From: Streptomyces sp. MA5143a
GTDB taxonomy: Bacteria; Actinomycetota; Actinomycetes; Streptomycetales; Streptomycetaceae
NCBI RefSeq assembly: GCF_900290235.1
Contig: NZ_OLMK01000029.1
Span: forward strand, 1 to 64,000
DNA length: 64,000 nt
Reading direction: 5' to 3'
The position numbers and the translations under genes are program-made. The first letter of the stretch is position 1, and the number at the start of each line of letters is the position of its first letter. Positions 16,633 to 24,876 of the stretch are shown here, piece by piece. The notes under the pieces are model-generated. The model was not told where the DNA came from and ran no database searches. It worked only from the letters and a program-made list of their open reading frames with translations.

Positions 16633-18006
16633 ATGCGACTCCGCATTCGCGGCAGATCAGCGGTGCCCGACGGCACGGGCAGGAGATCGGGCCGCCGTAC
16701 CGCCGCCCTCGTCGGCCTGCTGGCGATGGCCCTCGCCGCGCCGGTCGCCGCGACCACCACGGACGCGACGGCGACCAGCGCCGAACGCCCGAAGGCCTCG
16801 GCGGACGACATCCGCCAGTACGAGGTCCACATGCACTCGGACATCGAGTCCCGCACGGCACTCCAGAAGGCCGGGGTCTCGGTGGACGACGCCGACGACC
16901 ACTCGGTCTTCGTCTCCGGCCGCGCGGACCAGATCAAGAAGCTCAAGCAGCAGGGCTACGAGGTCACCCCGCTCGGCGCCGTGCCGGACCGGTCGAAGGG
17001 CGAGGACGACGTACGCCTCTTCGACTTCCCGTCCGCCGACTCCCGCTACCACAACTACGCGGAGATGACGAACGAGATCAACTCCGTGGTCGCGGCGAAC
17101 AGTTCCATCGTCAGCCAGCGGGTCATCGGCACCTCGTACCAGGGCCGGAACATCGTCGCCATCAAGATCAGCGACAACGTCGGCACCGACGAGGCCGAGC
17201 CCGAGGTGCTGTTCACCCACCACCAGCACGCCCGCGAGCACCTCACCGTCGAGATGGCGCTCTACCTCCTGAACGAGCTGACCTCCGACTACGGCACCGA
17301 CTCCCGCGTCACCAACATGGTGAACAACCGCGAGATCTGGATCATCCCGGACCTCAACCCGGACGGCGGCGAGTACGACGTGGCCACCGGCTCGTACCGC
17401 TCGTGGCGCAAGAACCGCCAGCCCAACAGCGGTTCGTCGGCCGTCGGCACCGACCTCAACCGCAACTGGAACTACCGCTGGGGCTGCTGCGGCGGCTCGT
17501 CCGGGTCGACGTCCTCGGAGACGTACCGGGGGCCGTCCGCCGAGTCCGCGCCAGAGGTGAAGGTCGTCGCGAACTTCGTCCGCAGCCGTGTCGTCGGCGG
17601 GGCGCAGCAGATCAAGTCCGCCATCGACTTCCACACGTACAGCGAGCTCGTGCTGTGGCCCTTCGGGTACACGACCGCGAACACGACGACCGGGATGACC
17701 GCCGACGACCGCAACGCCTTCGCGACGGTCGGCGGGAAGATGGCCGCGAGCAACGGGTACACGCCCGAGCAGTCCAGCGACCTGTACATCACCGACGGGT
17801 CGATCGACGACTGGCTGTGGGGCAACCAGAAGATCTTCAGCTACACCTTCGAGATGTACCCGTCGTCCGCCGGCGGGGGCGGCTTCTACCCGCCCGACGA
17901 GGTGATCGCCCGGGAGACGGCACGCAACCGGGACGCCGTGCTCCAGCTGTTGGAGAACTCGGACTGCATGTACCGGTCCATCGGCAAGGAGGCGCAGTAC
18001 TGCTAG
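16633..18006 (+). CDS. Secreted zinc carboxypeptidase (M14)
   Basis: The ATG at 16633 behind GGAGA gives 457 residues starting with a Sec-type signal ([20 protein letters not shown], cleavage near 38-41). Residues ~45-130 are a propeptide-like region and ~135-440 are the M14 catalytic domain. The zinc ligands are visible as HARE (H199, E202) and H334 in DFHTYSEL. The catalytic Glu is E407 in FEMYP. The substrate-carboxylate region GTDLNRNW is also present. The enzyme should remove C-terminal residues from extracellular peptides. It is followed by a strong hairpin terminator. Confidence 0.93.
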   Translation: MRLRIRGRSAVPDGTGRRSGRRTAALVGLLAMALAAPVAATTTDATATSAERPKASADDIRQYEVHMHSDIESRTALQKAGVSVDDADDHSVFVSGRADQIKKLKQQGYEVTPLGAVPDRSKGEDDVRLFDFPSADSRYHNYAEMTNEINSVVAANSSIVSQRVIGTSYQGRNIVAIKISDNVGTDEAEPEVLFTHHQHAREHLTVEMALYLLNELTSDYGTDSRVTNMVNNREIWIIPDLNPDGGEYDVATGSYRSWRKNRQPNSGSSAVGTDLNRNWNYRWGCCGGSSGSTSSETYRGPSAESAPEVKVVANFVRSRVVGGAQQIKSAIDFHTYSELVLWPFGYTTANTTTGMTADDRNAFATVGGKMAASNGYTPEQSSDLYITDGSIDDWLWGNQKIFSYTFEMYPSSAGGGGFYPPDEVIARETARNRDAVLQLLENSDCMYRSIGKEAQYC

Positions 18007-18027
18007 CGCCGGGTCGGTAGTGAGGGT

Positions 18028-18068
18028 GGGGAACTGCGGGCCCGCCGTGGCGGGTCGCGCAGTTCCCC
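18028..18068 (+). terminator. Hairpin terminator after the carboxypeptidase gene
   Basis: GGGGAACTGCG (18028-18038) pairs perfectly with CGCAGTTCCCC (18058-18068) across a 19-nt loop that is itself GC-rich. It starts 22 bp after the stop codon. It lies between convergent genes and may work in both directions. Confidence 0.8.
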
Positions 18069-18142
18069 GTGCCGCTGCTCGTCGTGTGTTCCCACGTGTC
18101 GGGCGCGCCTGTGTGTCGGGCTCGCCCACGTCCCGCGCGTGC

Positions 18143-18877
18143 CTACTTGGCGCTCTCTTCGGCGGCCGGCTTCGCGGTGTCCTCGGGCTCGGTCGGGTCG
18201 TCCGGCGTCGTGGGCTCGGCCGAGTCCTTCTTGTCGCTGTCGCCGTCCTCGAAGTACGCGTCCAGGACCTCGTCGATCCGGGTCTCCCACGCGGCGTGCT
18301 CGGACTTGGCCTTCGCCTCGATCTCGATGGGGTACCAGCGGCGGTCCGGGGTGTGGACGGTGATGGTGAACCGCTTCCCGAAGCGGGGGGACTCGGTCTC
18401 GATCGCGCCGATCTCGTCCCAGCGGAACTCGCACGCCTGGTCGTCCAGCCGGAGCCGTACGCCCCTGTGGTCGGCGACGATCTTCGCGCGGCGGTCGGCG
18501 GCCTCGAAGACGGGGCCCTCGACGGCCTCCTCTTCCTCGACGGTCTCGCCGTCGGCCTCGTCATCGGCCTTCGCGTCGGCCTTCGCGTCGGGCTCGTCGT
18601 CGGCCTCACTGTCGAGCTCGGCGTCCGGCTCTGCGGCGACAGCCTCGTCCGCGTCCACGGTCTCCGCCTGCTCGGCGGATTCCGTCGGCTTGACGTCCTC
18701 CGGCTCCTCCTGCTTCTCCTTCGTCACGGACACGGGTGCCGTGAGTCCGGGGATGTGCGACGGGTCGACCGCGGCGGCGGCCAGGGGCTGGCTGTTCGAA
18801 CCAATGCGCTGCTCCACAGCGGGCAGTATGGTCGACGATCCTGTGCGGGGAACAGTCGGCCCGGCATATGTCCGCAT
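18143..18877 (-). CDS. Acidic protein of unknown function with PH-like beta domain
   Basis: Up to 244 residues from ATG 18877. A GTG at 18817 (VEQRIGSNSQPLAAAA) is an equally plausible start, possibly leaderless, because CATACT lies 7 nt before it and neither start has a good ribosome-binding site. Residues ~55-125 are very acidic (DADEAVAAEPDAELDSEADDEP with DAKADAKADDEA). A compact domain follows (RRAKIVADHRGVRLRLDDQACEFRWDEIGAIE ... RRWYPIEIEAKAKSEHAAWETRIDEVL), then a second acidic Pro/Thr tail. The beta pattern resembles the C-terminal domain of the Pro/Gln-rich protein at 8.2-9.0 kb. The role is unknown. Confidence 0.7.
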   Translation of the reverse strand: MRTYAGPTVPRTGSSTILPAVEQRIGSNSQPLAAAAVDPSHIPGLTAPVSVTKEKQEEPEDVKPTESAEQAETVDADEAVAAEPDAELDSEADDEPDAKADAKADDEADGETVEEEEAVEGPVFEAADRRAKIVADHRGVRLRLDDQACEFRWDEIGAIETESPRFGKRFTITVHTPDRRWYPIEIEAKAKSEHAAWETRIDEVLDAYFEDGDSDKKDSAEPTTPDDPTEPEDTAKPAAEESAK

Positions 18878-18912
18878 CTGCGGCCCGACAAGGGGGCGCG
18901 CGGGGTGGTTCG

Positions 18913-19323
18913 TCAGGCGTCCAGGACCGCCAGCGCGTCGATCTCGACCAGGAGGCCCTGCGGGAGGCCCACGTAGACCGTGGTGCGGGCCGGGGGCGCC
19001 GCGGTGAGGTGCTCCTCGAAGTACGCGTTGTAGAGCGTGTTCATCTCGGCGAAGTGGTCCACGTCCGTGAGGTAGACGCGGATCATCATCACGTCGTCCC
19101 AGGTGGCGCCGCCCTCCTCCAGGATCGCCTTGACGTTGGCGAGGGTCTGGAGGGTCTGCTCACGCAGCGTGGGGCCCGCGGGGGTGGGGGGCTGCCCCTC
19201 CACCGCGGGGAGGAAGCCGACCTGGCCGGCGACCTGGAGGATGTTGCCCTTGCGGACGCCGTGGGAGAACTTCGCGGGTGGGGTGGTGTGGGTCTTCGGG
19301 GTCAGGGCGATCTTCTCGGTCGT
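18913..19323 (-). CDS. RidA/YjgF-family imine deaminase with apparent ACG start
   Basis: A RidA domain of about 136 residues: FSHGVRKGNILQVAGQVGFLP, TLANVKAILEEGGATWDDVMMIRVYLTD and ending ARTTVYVGLPQGLLVEIDALAV. The conserved Arg of the family is present in PPARTTVYV. RidA proteins hydrolyse reactive enamine/imine intermediates such as 2-aminoacrylate released by PLP enzymes. The N-terminus should read MTEKIALTPKTH, but the codon is ACG (19321-19323 on the plus strand reads CGT), with AAGGA placed at normal spacing upstream. No in-frame ATG, GTG or TTG lies nearby, so ACG is given as the start. It follows the IclR gene and faces the PLP D-amino-acid enzyme locus, which fits its role. Confidence 0.8.
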   Translation of the reverse strand, partial: TTEKIALTPKTHTTPPAKFSHGVRKGNILQVAGQVGFLPAVEGQPPTPAGPTLREQTLQTLANVKAILEEGGATWDDVMMIRVYLTDVDHFAEMNTLYNAYFEEHLTAAPPARTTVYVGLPQGLLVEIDALAVLDA

Positions 19324-19394
19324 GCTGGGGGTCCTTGTCGCTCGGATGGGGGCCGTCGAGGGGGGCGGAAGGAGTCCGTCCCAGGGCGGGCTCG

Positions 19395-19487
19395 GGGCGG
19401 GCGCGGGGCGGGCGGGGCGGGCTCGGGGTTCGGGGCTGGTGGGGCGGGCTCGGGGTTCGGGGCTGGTGGGGCGGGTTCGGGGCGGGT
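19395..19487. repeat. GC-rich ~27-bp tandem repeats between IclR and RidA genes
   Basis: GGGGCGGGCTCGGGGTTCGG followed by GGCTGGT occurs twice in tandem (about 19420-19475) with partial copies on both sides. It fills the spacer between the RidA and IclR genes. No gene is apparent in it. Confidence 0.7.
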
Positions 19488-20249
19488 TCAGACGGGGTCT
19501 GTCGTCGGGGTTCTGCCGGAGTACTCGCCGCTGATCTCGTCCGCCGTGCGGCGTACCAGGGGGAGCAGGGTGAGGAGTTCGTCGGCGGTGACGACGACGT
19601 TGGGGGCGGAGACCGACATCGCGGCGACCACCCGGCCGTCGGCGCCCCGGACGGGGGCGGCCACGCAGTTGATGGACTCCTCGTGGCCGCCGAGATCGGT
19701 GGCCCAGCCCTGTTCGCGGACCTTCGCCAGCTCCTTCAGGAACGCCGCGGCGCTGGGGGTCGAACGGGACGTGTACATGGGGTAGTCGAGCTTCTCCACG
19801 CGGGCGCGGCGCTCGGCCTCGGGGAGGTCGGCGAGGCACAGCTTGGCGACGGCGGCGACCGTGATGGCGACCGGTTTGCCGATGCGGGAGTACATGCGGA
19901 CCGGGTAGCGGCTCTCCACCTTGTCGATGTAGAGGACCTCGTTCTCCTCGTACACGGCCAGGTGGACGGTGTGGCCGCACTGTTCGTTGAGGCGTACGAG
20001 GTGGGGGTGGGCGATCTCGCGGATGTCGAGGTTCTCCACGGCCTCCTGGGCGAGGGCGAAGAGGCGGGCGCCGAGGCGGTAGCGCTGGTCGGACTGGCGG
20101 TAGACGAGGCCGTGCTCGTGGAGGGTGCGCAGGAGGCGCAGGGCCGTGGACTTGTGGACGCCGAGGCGGTCGGCGACCTGGCCGAGGTCGGCCGGGCCCT
20201 CGGCGAGCAGCGGCAGGATGCTGAGCGCGCGGTCGACGGTCTGGCTCAT
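19488..20249 (-). CDS. IclR-family transcriptional regulator
   Basis: A 253-residue protein with an N-terminal winged HTH (residues ~1-65, VDRALSILPLLAEGPADLGQVADRLGVHKSTALRLLRTL) and the IclR effector domain (~75-245, with HTVHLAVYEENEVLYIDKVES and the ISVSAPNVVVT-like end, here MSVSAPN). The ATG at 20249 overlaps the kinase stop as ATGA, so the two are coupled. By position it should regulate the flanking sugar/amino-acid genes through the palindrome at 21855-21881. The effector is unknown. Confidence 0.92.
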   Translation of the reverse strand: MSQTVDRALSILPLLAEGPADLGQVADRLGVHKSTALRLLRTLHEHGLVYRQSDQRYRLGARLFALAQEAVENLDIREIAHPHLVRLNEQCGHTVHLAVYEENEVLYIDKVESRYPVRMYSRIGKPVAITVAAVAKLCLADLPEAERRARVEKLDYPMYTSRSTPSAAAFLKELAKVREQGWATDLGGHEESINCVAAPVRGADGRVVAAMSVSAPNVVVTADELLTLLPLVRRTADEISGEYSGRTPTTDPV

Positions 20250-20554
20250 GCGGTGCGTACCTCCTCGTCGGGCCCGTCCGGTGTCTGTGTCCAGCCGGGG
20301 GCGAGTCGAAGTGTCCCCCACGTGTCGTCGTCCAGGGCGGCGAGGTGGTCGGCGTGGTGGCGGGTCGGTGGGGTGCCCAGGTCGCCGGGGGTGGTGAGGG
20401 TTGCGGCGGCCATGAGGTGGGCGTGGCGGAGACGGGCCTTGGGGGGTAGGCCGCGGAGGGTGGCGGAGAGGTAGCCGGCGGCGAAGGCGTCGCCTGCGCC
20501 TGTGGGGGAGACGACGGTTACGTGGGGGGACGGGGCGAAGGTGGTGGTGTCGGG

Positions 20555-20612
20555 GGGGTCGGTGGGGTCGGTGGGGTCGGTGGGGTCGGTGGGGTCGGTG
20601 GGGTCGGGGGCG
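20555..20612. repeat. 9-bp TCGGTGGGG tandem array coding for Pro-Thr-Asp
   Basis: About six in-frame copies of TCGGTGGGG encode a PTD series on the minus strand within the interrupted kinase. The array sits between the TIR core (copy B) and the kinase C-terminal motif. Confidence 0.9.
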
Positions 20613-20704
20613 GGGCGGGTTCGTTCGGGTGCGGGTGGGGTGCCCTGGGGTGTGGGTGGGGCGCCTTCGGGGGCGGGGTGGGCGCCTGCCGTGTGGGGGT
20701 GGGG

Positions 20705-21070
20705 CGGGGGCGCGCCGGGGGGTGTCCGTCCTCGGAACGGCGCGGAATCGGTCGCCCGAGAAGCGGAACCAGTTGACGCGCCAACCGCTGCGGGCGGACA
20801 CCCCCCGACACACCCCCTCACGTCCGTACGCGACCGGGCCGCCGCGCGGGCTTCCGCCACATCAGCGATACGCGCCGACCCGTCCGCGTGCGGCACCGTA
20901 GGGGCTTGCGCTGAGCCGTTCGTACCCGGCTGGCCCGCCGCGGGGGCTTGCGCCGCACCGGCGACGTGCGCCGACTCGTCCGCGTGCGGCACACCCGCCG
21001 TAGGGGCTTGCGCCGCCCCGGTGACACGTCCCGGCTCGTCTGTACGCCACTGCACCGCCGCGGGGGTCGG
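20705..21070. repeat. Copy B of TIR-bounded core plus modular array, inside the kinase gene
   Basis: The 90-bp core at 20717-20806 has the same 12-bp inverted ends (20717-20728 and 20795-20806). The units that follow are 20821-20880 (60 bp), 20881-20916 (36), 20917-20976 (60), 20977-21036 (60) and a partial unit after 21037. Coordinates are offset by exactly 20704 from copy A over the first ~197 bp. It is read on the minus strand in the same frame as copy A and contains no stop codon. Confidence 0.88.
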
Positions 21071-21854
21071 GTGGGGTGTGGGGGTGGTGCGTTCGAAGAG
21101 GGTGGCTCCTTGGGCGCCCTGTTTCACCACCAGGGTGGTGGGTTCCGGGAGGGCTGCCCTGATTGCTTGGGGGCCGCCTGTGATGCCCCAGGTTTCCTGT
21201 GCCTCGTCCTCGCCCACGAAGACCAGGTCGGCTCGGCGGGCCAGGTCGAGGAGGACCTGGGCGGTCGGGGTGGGGGGCCGTCAGGTCCTGGAGGAGGGAC
21301 AGGCAGGACGGGGAGAGCGCGGCCGTGATGCCGGAGAGATGGAGGACGCGGGCGGCGCGGGCGGCCGGCAGATCCGTGTTGGCGCCGGTCATCGCGGACG
21401 CCGCCGAGCCCGAGCGGTAGTACGCCACCTCGTGCGCGTCGGTCGCGCGGTCCGCGGCCGTGCGGAAGTAGACGCCGGTGGGGCGGGCCGGGTCACGGCG
21501 TACGGAGGTGACGTCGACGCCGTGCGCGGCGATCGTTTCGAGGAGGTGGTCGCCGAAGCCGTCCGCGCCCACGCGGCTCACCCAGCGGGTGGTGTGGCCG
21601 GTGGCGGCGAGGGCGCAGAGGACGTTGGACTCGGCTCCGCCGATGGCGCGCTCGAAGGAGGGGACGTCGGCGAGGCGGCCGGGGCGGGTGGGCAGGAAGG
21701 TGACCATGGACTCGCCGAGCGCGGCGACGTCGACGACGTCGGGTGCGGCCTGGGAGGAAACGTCGGCGGTCACGGTGGGCGGGGCTCCTCGACAGGGGCG
21801 GTGGCACCGTTGACCCGGTGCTCGCTGGGATGTTAGACAGCCGTCAGCGTTATG

Positions 21855-21881
21855 TGCAATGGACGTTGCAGTTACTGCAAC
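21855..21881. promoter_or_regulatory. Overlapping palindromes, candidate IclR operator
   Basis: GTTGCAGTTACTGCAAC (21865-21881) is a perfect 8-1-8 inverted repeat. TGCAA (21855-21859) pairs with TTGCA (21866-21870), so a second dyad overlaps it. It lies between the divergent kinase and PLP-enzyme genes. A weak promoter TTGACC (21810-21815), 17 nt, TTAGAC (21833-21838) precedes it for the plus strand, so binding would block that transcript. Control by the nearby IclR regulator is inferred. Confidence 0.65.
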
Positions 21882-21903
21882 AGGGCCTTTCAGGGAGGGT
21901 CTC

Positions 21904-23178
21904 ATGGGTGTCGAAGCGCTCGCTCGTCTCGCCGCCGAACGCGTCGACCACCGTTTCAAGGGCCTCCCCCCGGACGCCGACGGACTGACGGTGCAGGAGC
22001 TGGCCGGACAGCGCCGGAACCTGTTCACCGGCGGGTTCACCACGCCCGTGCTCGCCCTGTCCGCCGAGCGGCTGGAGCACAACCTGGCCCTGATGGAGGC
22101 GTACTCCGAGCGGCACGGGCTGGCCTTCGCGCCGCACGGGAAGACGTCGATGGCGCCGCGACTGTTCTGGCGGCAGATCGAGCGGGGGGCGTGGGGCATC
22201 ACCCTGGCCGTGCCGCATCAGGTGCGGGTCGCGCGGGAGTTCGGGATCGAGCGGGTGTTCCTCGCCAACGAGGTGGTGGACCCGGCGGCGTTGCGCTGGA
22301 TCGCCGCCGAGCTGGCCGCCGATCCGTCGTTCCGGCTCGTCTGTTACGTGGACTCCGTGCGCGGCGTGGAGCTGATGGACGCGGCGCTGCGGGGTTCGGC
22401 GCGTCCGCTGGACGTGGTGGTGGAGCTCGCCGCGGGCGACGGCGCGCGGACCGGGGTCCGCACGGAGGCGGAGTGCGCGGCGGTCGCGGACGCCGTGGCC
22501 GGGGTGGAGACGCTGCGGCTGGTGGGCGTGGCCGGGTACGAGGGCGAGGTGCCCGACGCGACTCCGGAACGGGTGGGCGCCTGGCTGCGGCGGCTCGTCG
22601 CCCTGGCCGTCGGCTTCGACCGGGCCGGGCGGTTCGCGGGGCTGGAGGAGATCGTCGTCAGCGCCGGTGGCAGCGCGTGGTTCGACGCGGTGGCGGAGGT
22701 GTTCGACGAGATCCCCGAGCTGTCGGCGCCCGTGCTGAAGCTGCTGCGGTCCGGGGCGTACGTCTCGCACGACGCCGGGCACTACCGGCGTCTGACCCCG
22801 TTCAACCGGGTACCCGAGGAGGGTGCCCTGGAGCCCGCGTTCCGGCTCTGGGCCCAGGTCGTCTCCCGCCCCTCCCCCGAGCAGGCCTTCGCGAACGCCG
22901 GCAAGCGGGACGCGGCGTACGACCTCGGCCTGCCGACGGTGGAGGTGGTGCGGGACGCCGGGTCGGGCGAGGTGCGGGACGTGGGCGACGGCATCACGGT
23001 GACGGGCCTGTCCGACCAGCACGCCTGGCTGCGCACGCGGGCGGGGGCGGACGTGTCGGTCGGGGACTGGGTGGGGCTGGGGCTGTCCCATCCGTGCACG
23101 TCGTTCGACAAGTGGAAGCTGATCCCGGTGGTGGAGGCGGACGGGACGGTCGTGGAGTACGTCCGTACCTATTTCTGA
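21904..23178 (+). CDS. PLP-dependent D-amino-acid deaminase/aldolase (alanine-racemase fold)
   Basis: The ATG at 21904 behind AGGGAGGG gives 424 residues. The N-terminal barrel of the alanine-racemase-like family is recognised by TPVLALSAERLEHNLALMEAYSERHGLAFAPHGKTSMAP, where K80 should bind PLP. The C-terminal part contains VSAGGSAWFDAV and a metal-site-like end LGLSHPCTSFDKW, as in D-serine dehydratase/D-threonine aldolase-like proteins. It should convert a D-amino acid to a keto acid or aldehyde. It heads a two-gene unit with a D-aminoacylase that would supply free D-amino acids. RidA in the divergent arm could remove enamine intermediates. The exact substrate is unknown. Confidence 0.85.
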   Translation: MGVEALARLAAERVDHRFKGLPPDADGLTVQELAGQRRNLFTGGFTTPVLALSAERLEHNLALMEAYSERHGLAFAPHGKTSMAPRLFWRQIERGAWGITLAVPHQVRVAREFGIERVFLANEVVDPAALRWIAAELAADPSFRLVCYVDSVRGVELMDAALRGSARPLDVVVELAAGDGARTGVRTEAECAAVADAVAGVETLRLVGVAGYEGEVPDATPERVGAWLRRLVALAVGFDRAGRFAGLEEIVVSAGGSAWFDAVAEVFDEIPELSAPVLKLLRSGAYVSHDAGHYRRLTPFNRVPEEGALEPAFRLWAQVVSRPSPEQAFANAGKRDAAYDLGLPTVEVVRDAGSGEVRDVGDGITVTGLSDQHAWLRTRAGADVSVGDWVGLGLSHPCTSFDKWKLIPVVEADGTVVEYVRTYF

Positions 23179-23219
23179 GGGCCGGCCCGGATACTCCCGG
23201 TTCTCGAAAGGTGGCAGAC

Positions 23220-24842
23220 ATGGACGAGGTCGTCCTGCGTGACGCCGAGGTCGTCGACGGGGCCGGCGGCCCCTCCTACCGCGCCGACGTGGTCGTGTCG
23301 GGCGGCAGGATCACCTCGATCGTCCAGGAGGCCGCGGCGGCCGGGTGCCAGCGGCCGTCCGCCCGGCGGGAGCTGGACGTCGAAGGGCTGGTCCTCGCAC
23401 CCGGCTTCGTCGACATGCACGCCCACAGCGACCTCGCCCTGCTGCGCGACCCCGAGCACACCGCGAAGCTGGCGCAGGGCGTGACGCTGGAGGTCATCGG
23501 GCAGGACGGGCTGTCGTACGCGCCCGTCGACGACCGGACCCTCGAAGAGGTGCGGCGGGCGATCACCGGCTGGAACGGGTACGGCGAGGACATCGACTTC
23601 ACCTGGCGTTCGGTCGGCGGGTACCTGGACCGCCTCGACCACGGCTTCGACGGCGAGGGCATCGCCGTGAACGCCGCGTACCTCGTCCCGCAGGGCACCG
23701 TGCGGATGCTCGCCCTGGGGTGGGAGGACCGCAGGCCGACTCCTCAAGAGCTGGACCACATGCGGCGGTTGGTCGCGGACGGGCTCCGCGAGGGCGCCGT
23801 CGGCATGTCGTCGGGGCTGACGTACACGCCGGGCATGTACGCCGAGGACGCCGAACTCACCGCACTGTGCCGGGTGGTCGCCGAGCACGGCGGCTACTAC
23901 TGCCCGCACCACCGCTCGTACGGGGCGGGCGCGCTCCAGGCGTACGAGGAGATGATCGCCCTCACCCGCGAGGCCGGCTGCGCCCTCCATCTCGCCCACG
24001 CCACCATGAACTTCGGTGTGAACGAGGGGCGCGCCCCCGACCTGCTCGCGCTCCTCGACGACGCGCTCGCCGCCGGCGCCGACATCACCCTCGACACCTA
24101 CCCCTACACCCCCGGCTGCACGACCCTCGTGGCGCTGCTGCCCGGTTGGGCGGGCGAGGGCGGCCCGGAGGCGATCCTGGCGAGGCTGGAGGACGACGAC
24201 ACCGCCGCACGCGTCCGGCACGAACTGGAGGTCGTCGGCGCCGACGGCTGCCACGGGGTGCCCGTCGCGTGGGACACCGTCGAGATCTCGGGGGTCGCCG
24301 ACCCGGCACTGGCGTCGTACGTCGGCCGGACGGTCCAGGAATCCGCCGACGCGCGCGGCGAGGACCCGTGGGTCACCGCGCGGCGGCTGCTCGTCGAGGA
24401 CCGGCTGGGGTCGACGATCCTCCAGCACGTCGGCCACGAGGAGAACGTACGGGCGATCATGCGACACCGGGTGCACACGGGCGGCTCGGACGGCATCCTG
24501 CGCGGCGCCAAGCCGCACCCGCGCGCATACGGCACGTTCCCGCACTATCTGGGCCGGTACGTAAGGGAGTTGGGGGTGCTGTCACTGGAGGAGTGCGTCG
24601 CCCACCTCACCTCGCGCCCCGCCGCCCGGCTGCGGCTGCCCGACCGGGGGCTGGTCCGCGAGGGGTACCGCGCCGACCTCGTCCTCTTCGACCCGGCGAC
24701 GGTCGCCGCCGGATCGACGTACGAGGCGCCGCGCACCCCGCCCGCCGGCATCCCGTACGTCCTCGTCGACGGCCGTTTCGCGGTCGAGGACGGCCGGCGG
24801 ACGGACGTCCTGGCGGGGCGGGCGGTCCGCCGCGCCCCCTGA
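23220..24842 (+). CDS. N-acyl-D-amino-acid deacylase (D-aminoacylase, amidohydrolase superfamily)
   Basis: The ATG at 23220 gives 540 residues. The GTG at 23211 would add three. Amidohydrolase features are LDVEGLVLAPGFVDMHAHSDLALL (metal ligands HAH), the GMSSGLTYTPGMYA and YYCPHHRSYG segments, LHLAHA, and TGGSDGILRGAKPHPRAYGTFPHYLGRY near the end, as in D-aminoacylases. The C-terminal strand GYRADLVLFDP closes the composite beta domain. It hydrolyses N-acyl-D-amino acids to D-amino acids. It lies 41 bp after the PLP enzyme, probably in one transcript. Its stop codon sits in the loop of a strong hairpin. Confidence 0.92.
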   Translation: MDEVVLRDAEVVDGAGGPSYRADVVVSGGRITSIVQEAAAAGCQRPSARRELDVEGLVLAPGFVDMHAHSDLALLRDPEHTAKLAQGVTLEVIGQDGLSYAPVDDRTLEEVRRAITGWNGYGEDIDFTWRSVGGYLDRLDHGFDGEGIAVNAAYLVPQGTVRMLALGWEDRRPTPQELDHMRRLVADGLREGAVGMSSGLTYTPGMYAEDAELTALCRVVAEHGGYYCPHHRSYGAGALQAYEEMIALTREAGCALHLAHATMNFGVNEGRAPDLLALLDDALAAGADITLDTYPYTPGCTTLVALLPGWAGEGGPEAILARLEDDDTAARVRHELEVVGADGCHGVPVAWDTVEISGVADPALASYVGRTVQESADARGEDPWVTARRLLVEDRLGSTILQHVGHEENVRAIMRHRVHTGGSDGILRGAKPHPRAYGTFPHYLGRYVRELGVLSLEECVAHLTSRPAARLRLPDRGLVREGYRADLVLFDPATVAAGSTYEAPRTPPAGIPYVLVDGRFAVEDGRRTDVLAGRAVRRAP

Positions 24843-24851
24843 GGGGGCGCG
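24831..24851. terminator. Hairpin with the D-aminoacylase stop codon in its loop
   Basis: CGCGCCCCC (24831-24839) pairs with GGGGGCGCG (24843-24851), leaving TGA (24840-24842) as the loop. It separates convergent genes and probably terminates both transcripts. Confidence 0.65.
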
Positions 24852-24876
24852 GCTTCACGGTGACTGCCCGGGGGCG

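Larger units (their letters stand above)
20246..21773 (-). pseudogene. PfkB/2-keto-3-deoxygluconate-type sugar kinase, frameshifted and interrupted by repeats
   Basis: From GTG 21773 the frame reads VVDVAALGESMVTFL, then PSFERAIGGAESNVLCALAATGH, typical of KDG/PfkB kinases, up to LLQDLTA near 21285. The kinase then continues one frame over with QVLLDLARRADLVFVGEDEA. The ~20-25 residues normally between (SFDVNHR region) are missing, so a small deletion and frameshift are inferred. The second half carries TTLVVKQGAQGATLF, then ~180 residues of repeat-encoded low complexity (copy B and PTD repeats), then the catalytic GAGDAFAAGYLSATLRG near the C-terminus. The stop overlaps the IclR start. It is probably inactive unless the break is a sequencing artefact. 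Confidence 0.8.

Noticed and set aside
16657-18609. 650-aa minus-strand ORF
   Set aside because: Antisense shadow of the M14 carboxypeptidase. Its first part overlaps the acidic protein gene in a wrong frame.
19278-20474. 398-aa plus-strand ORF
   Set aside because: Antisense to the IclR gene, which has a clear HTH and effector domain.
21852-24842. 996-aa ORF joining the PLP enzyme region and the D-aminoacylase
   Set aside because: The upstream part is an out-of-frame reading of the PLP enzyme. The D-aminoacylase starts at 23220 with its own ribosome-binding site.
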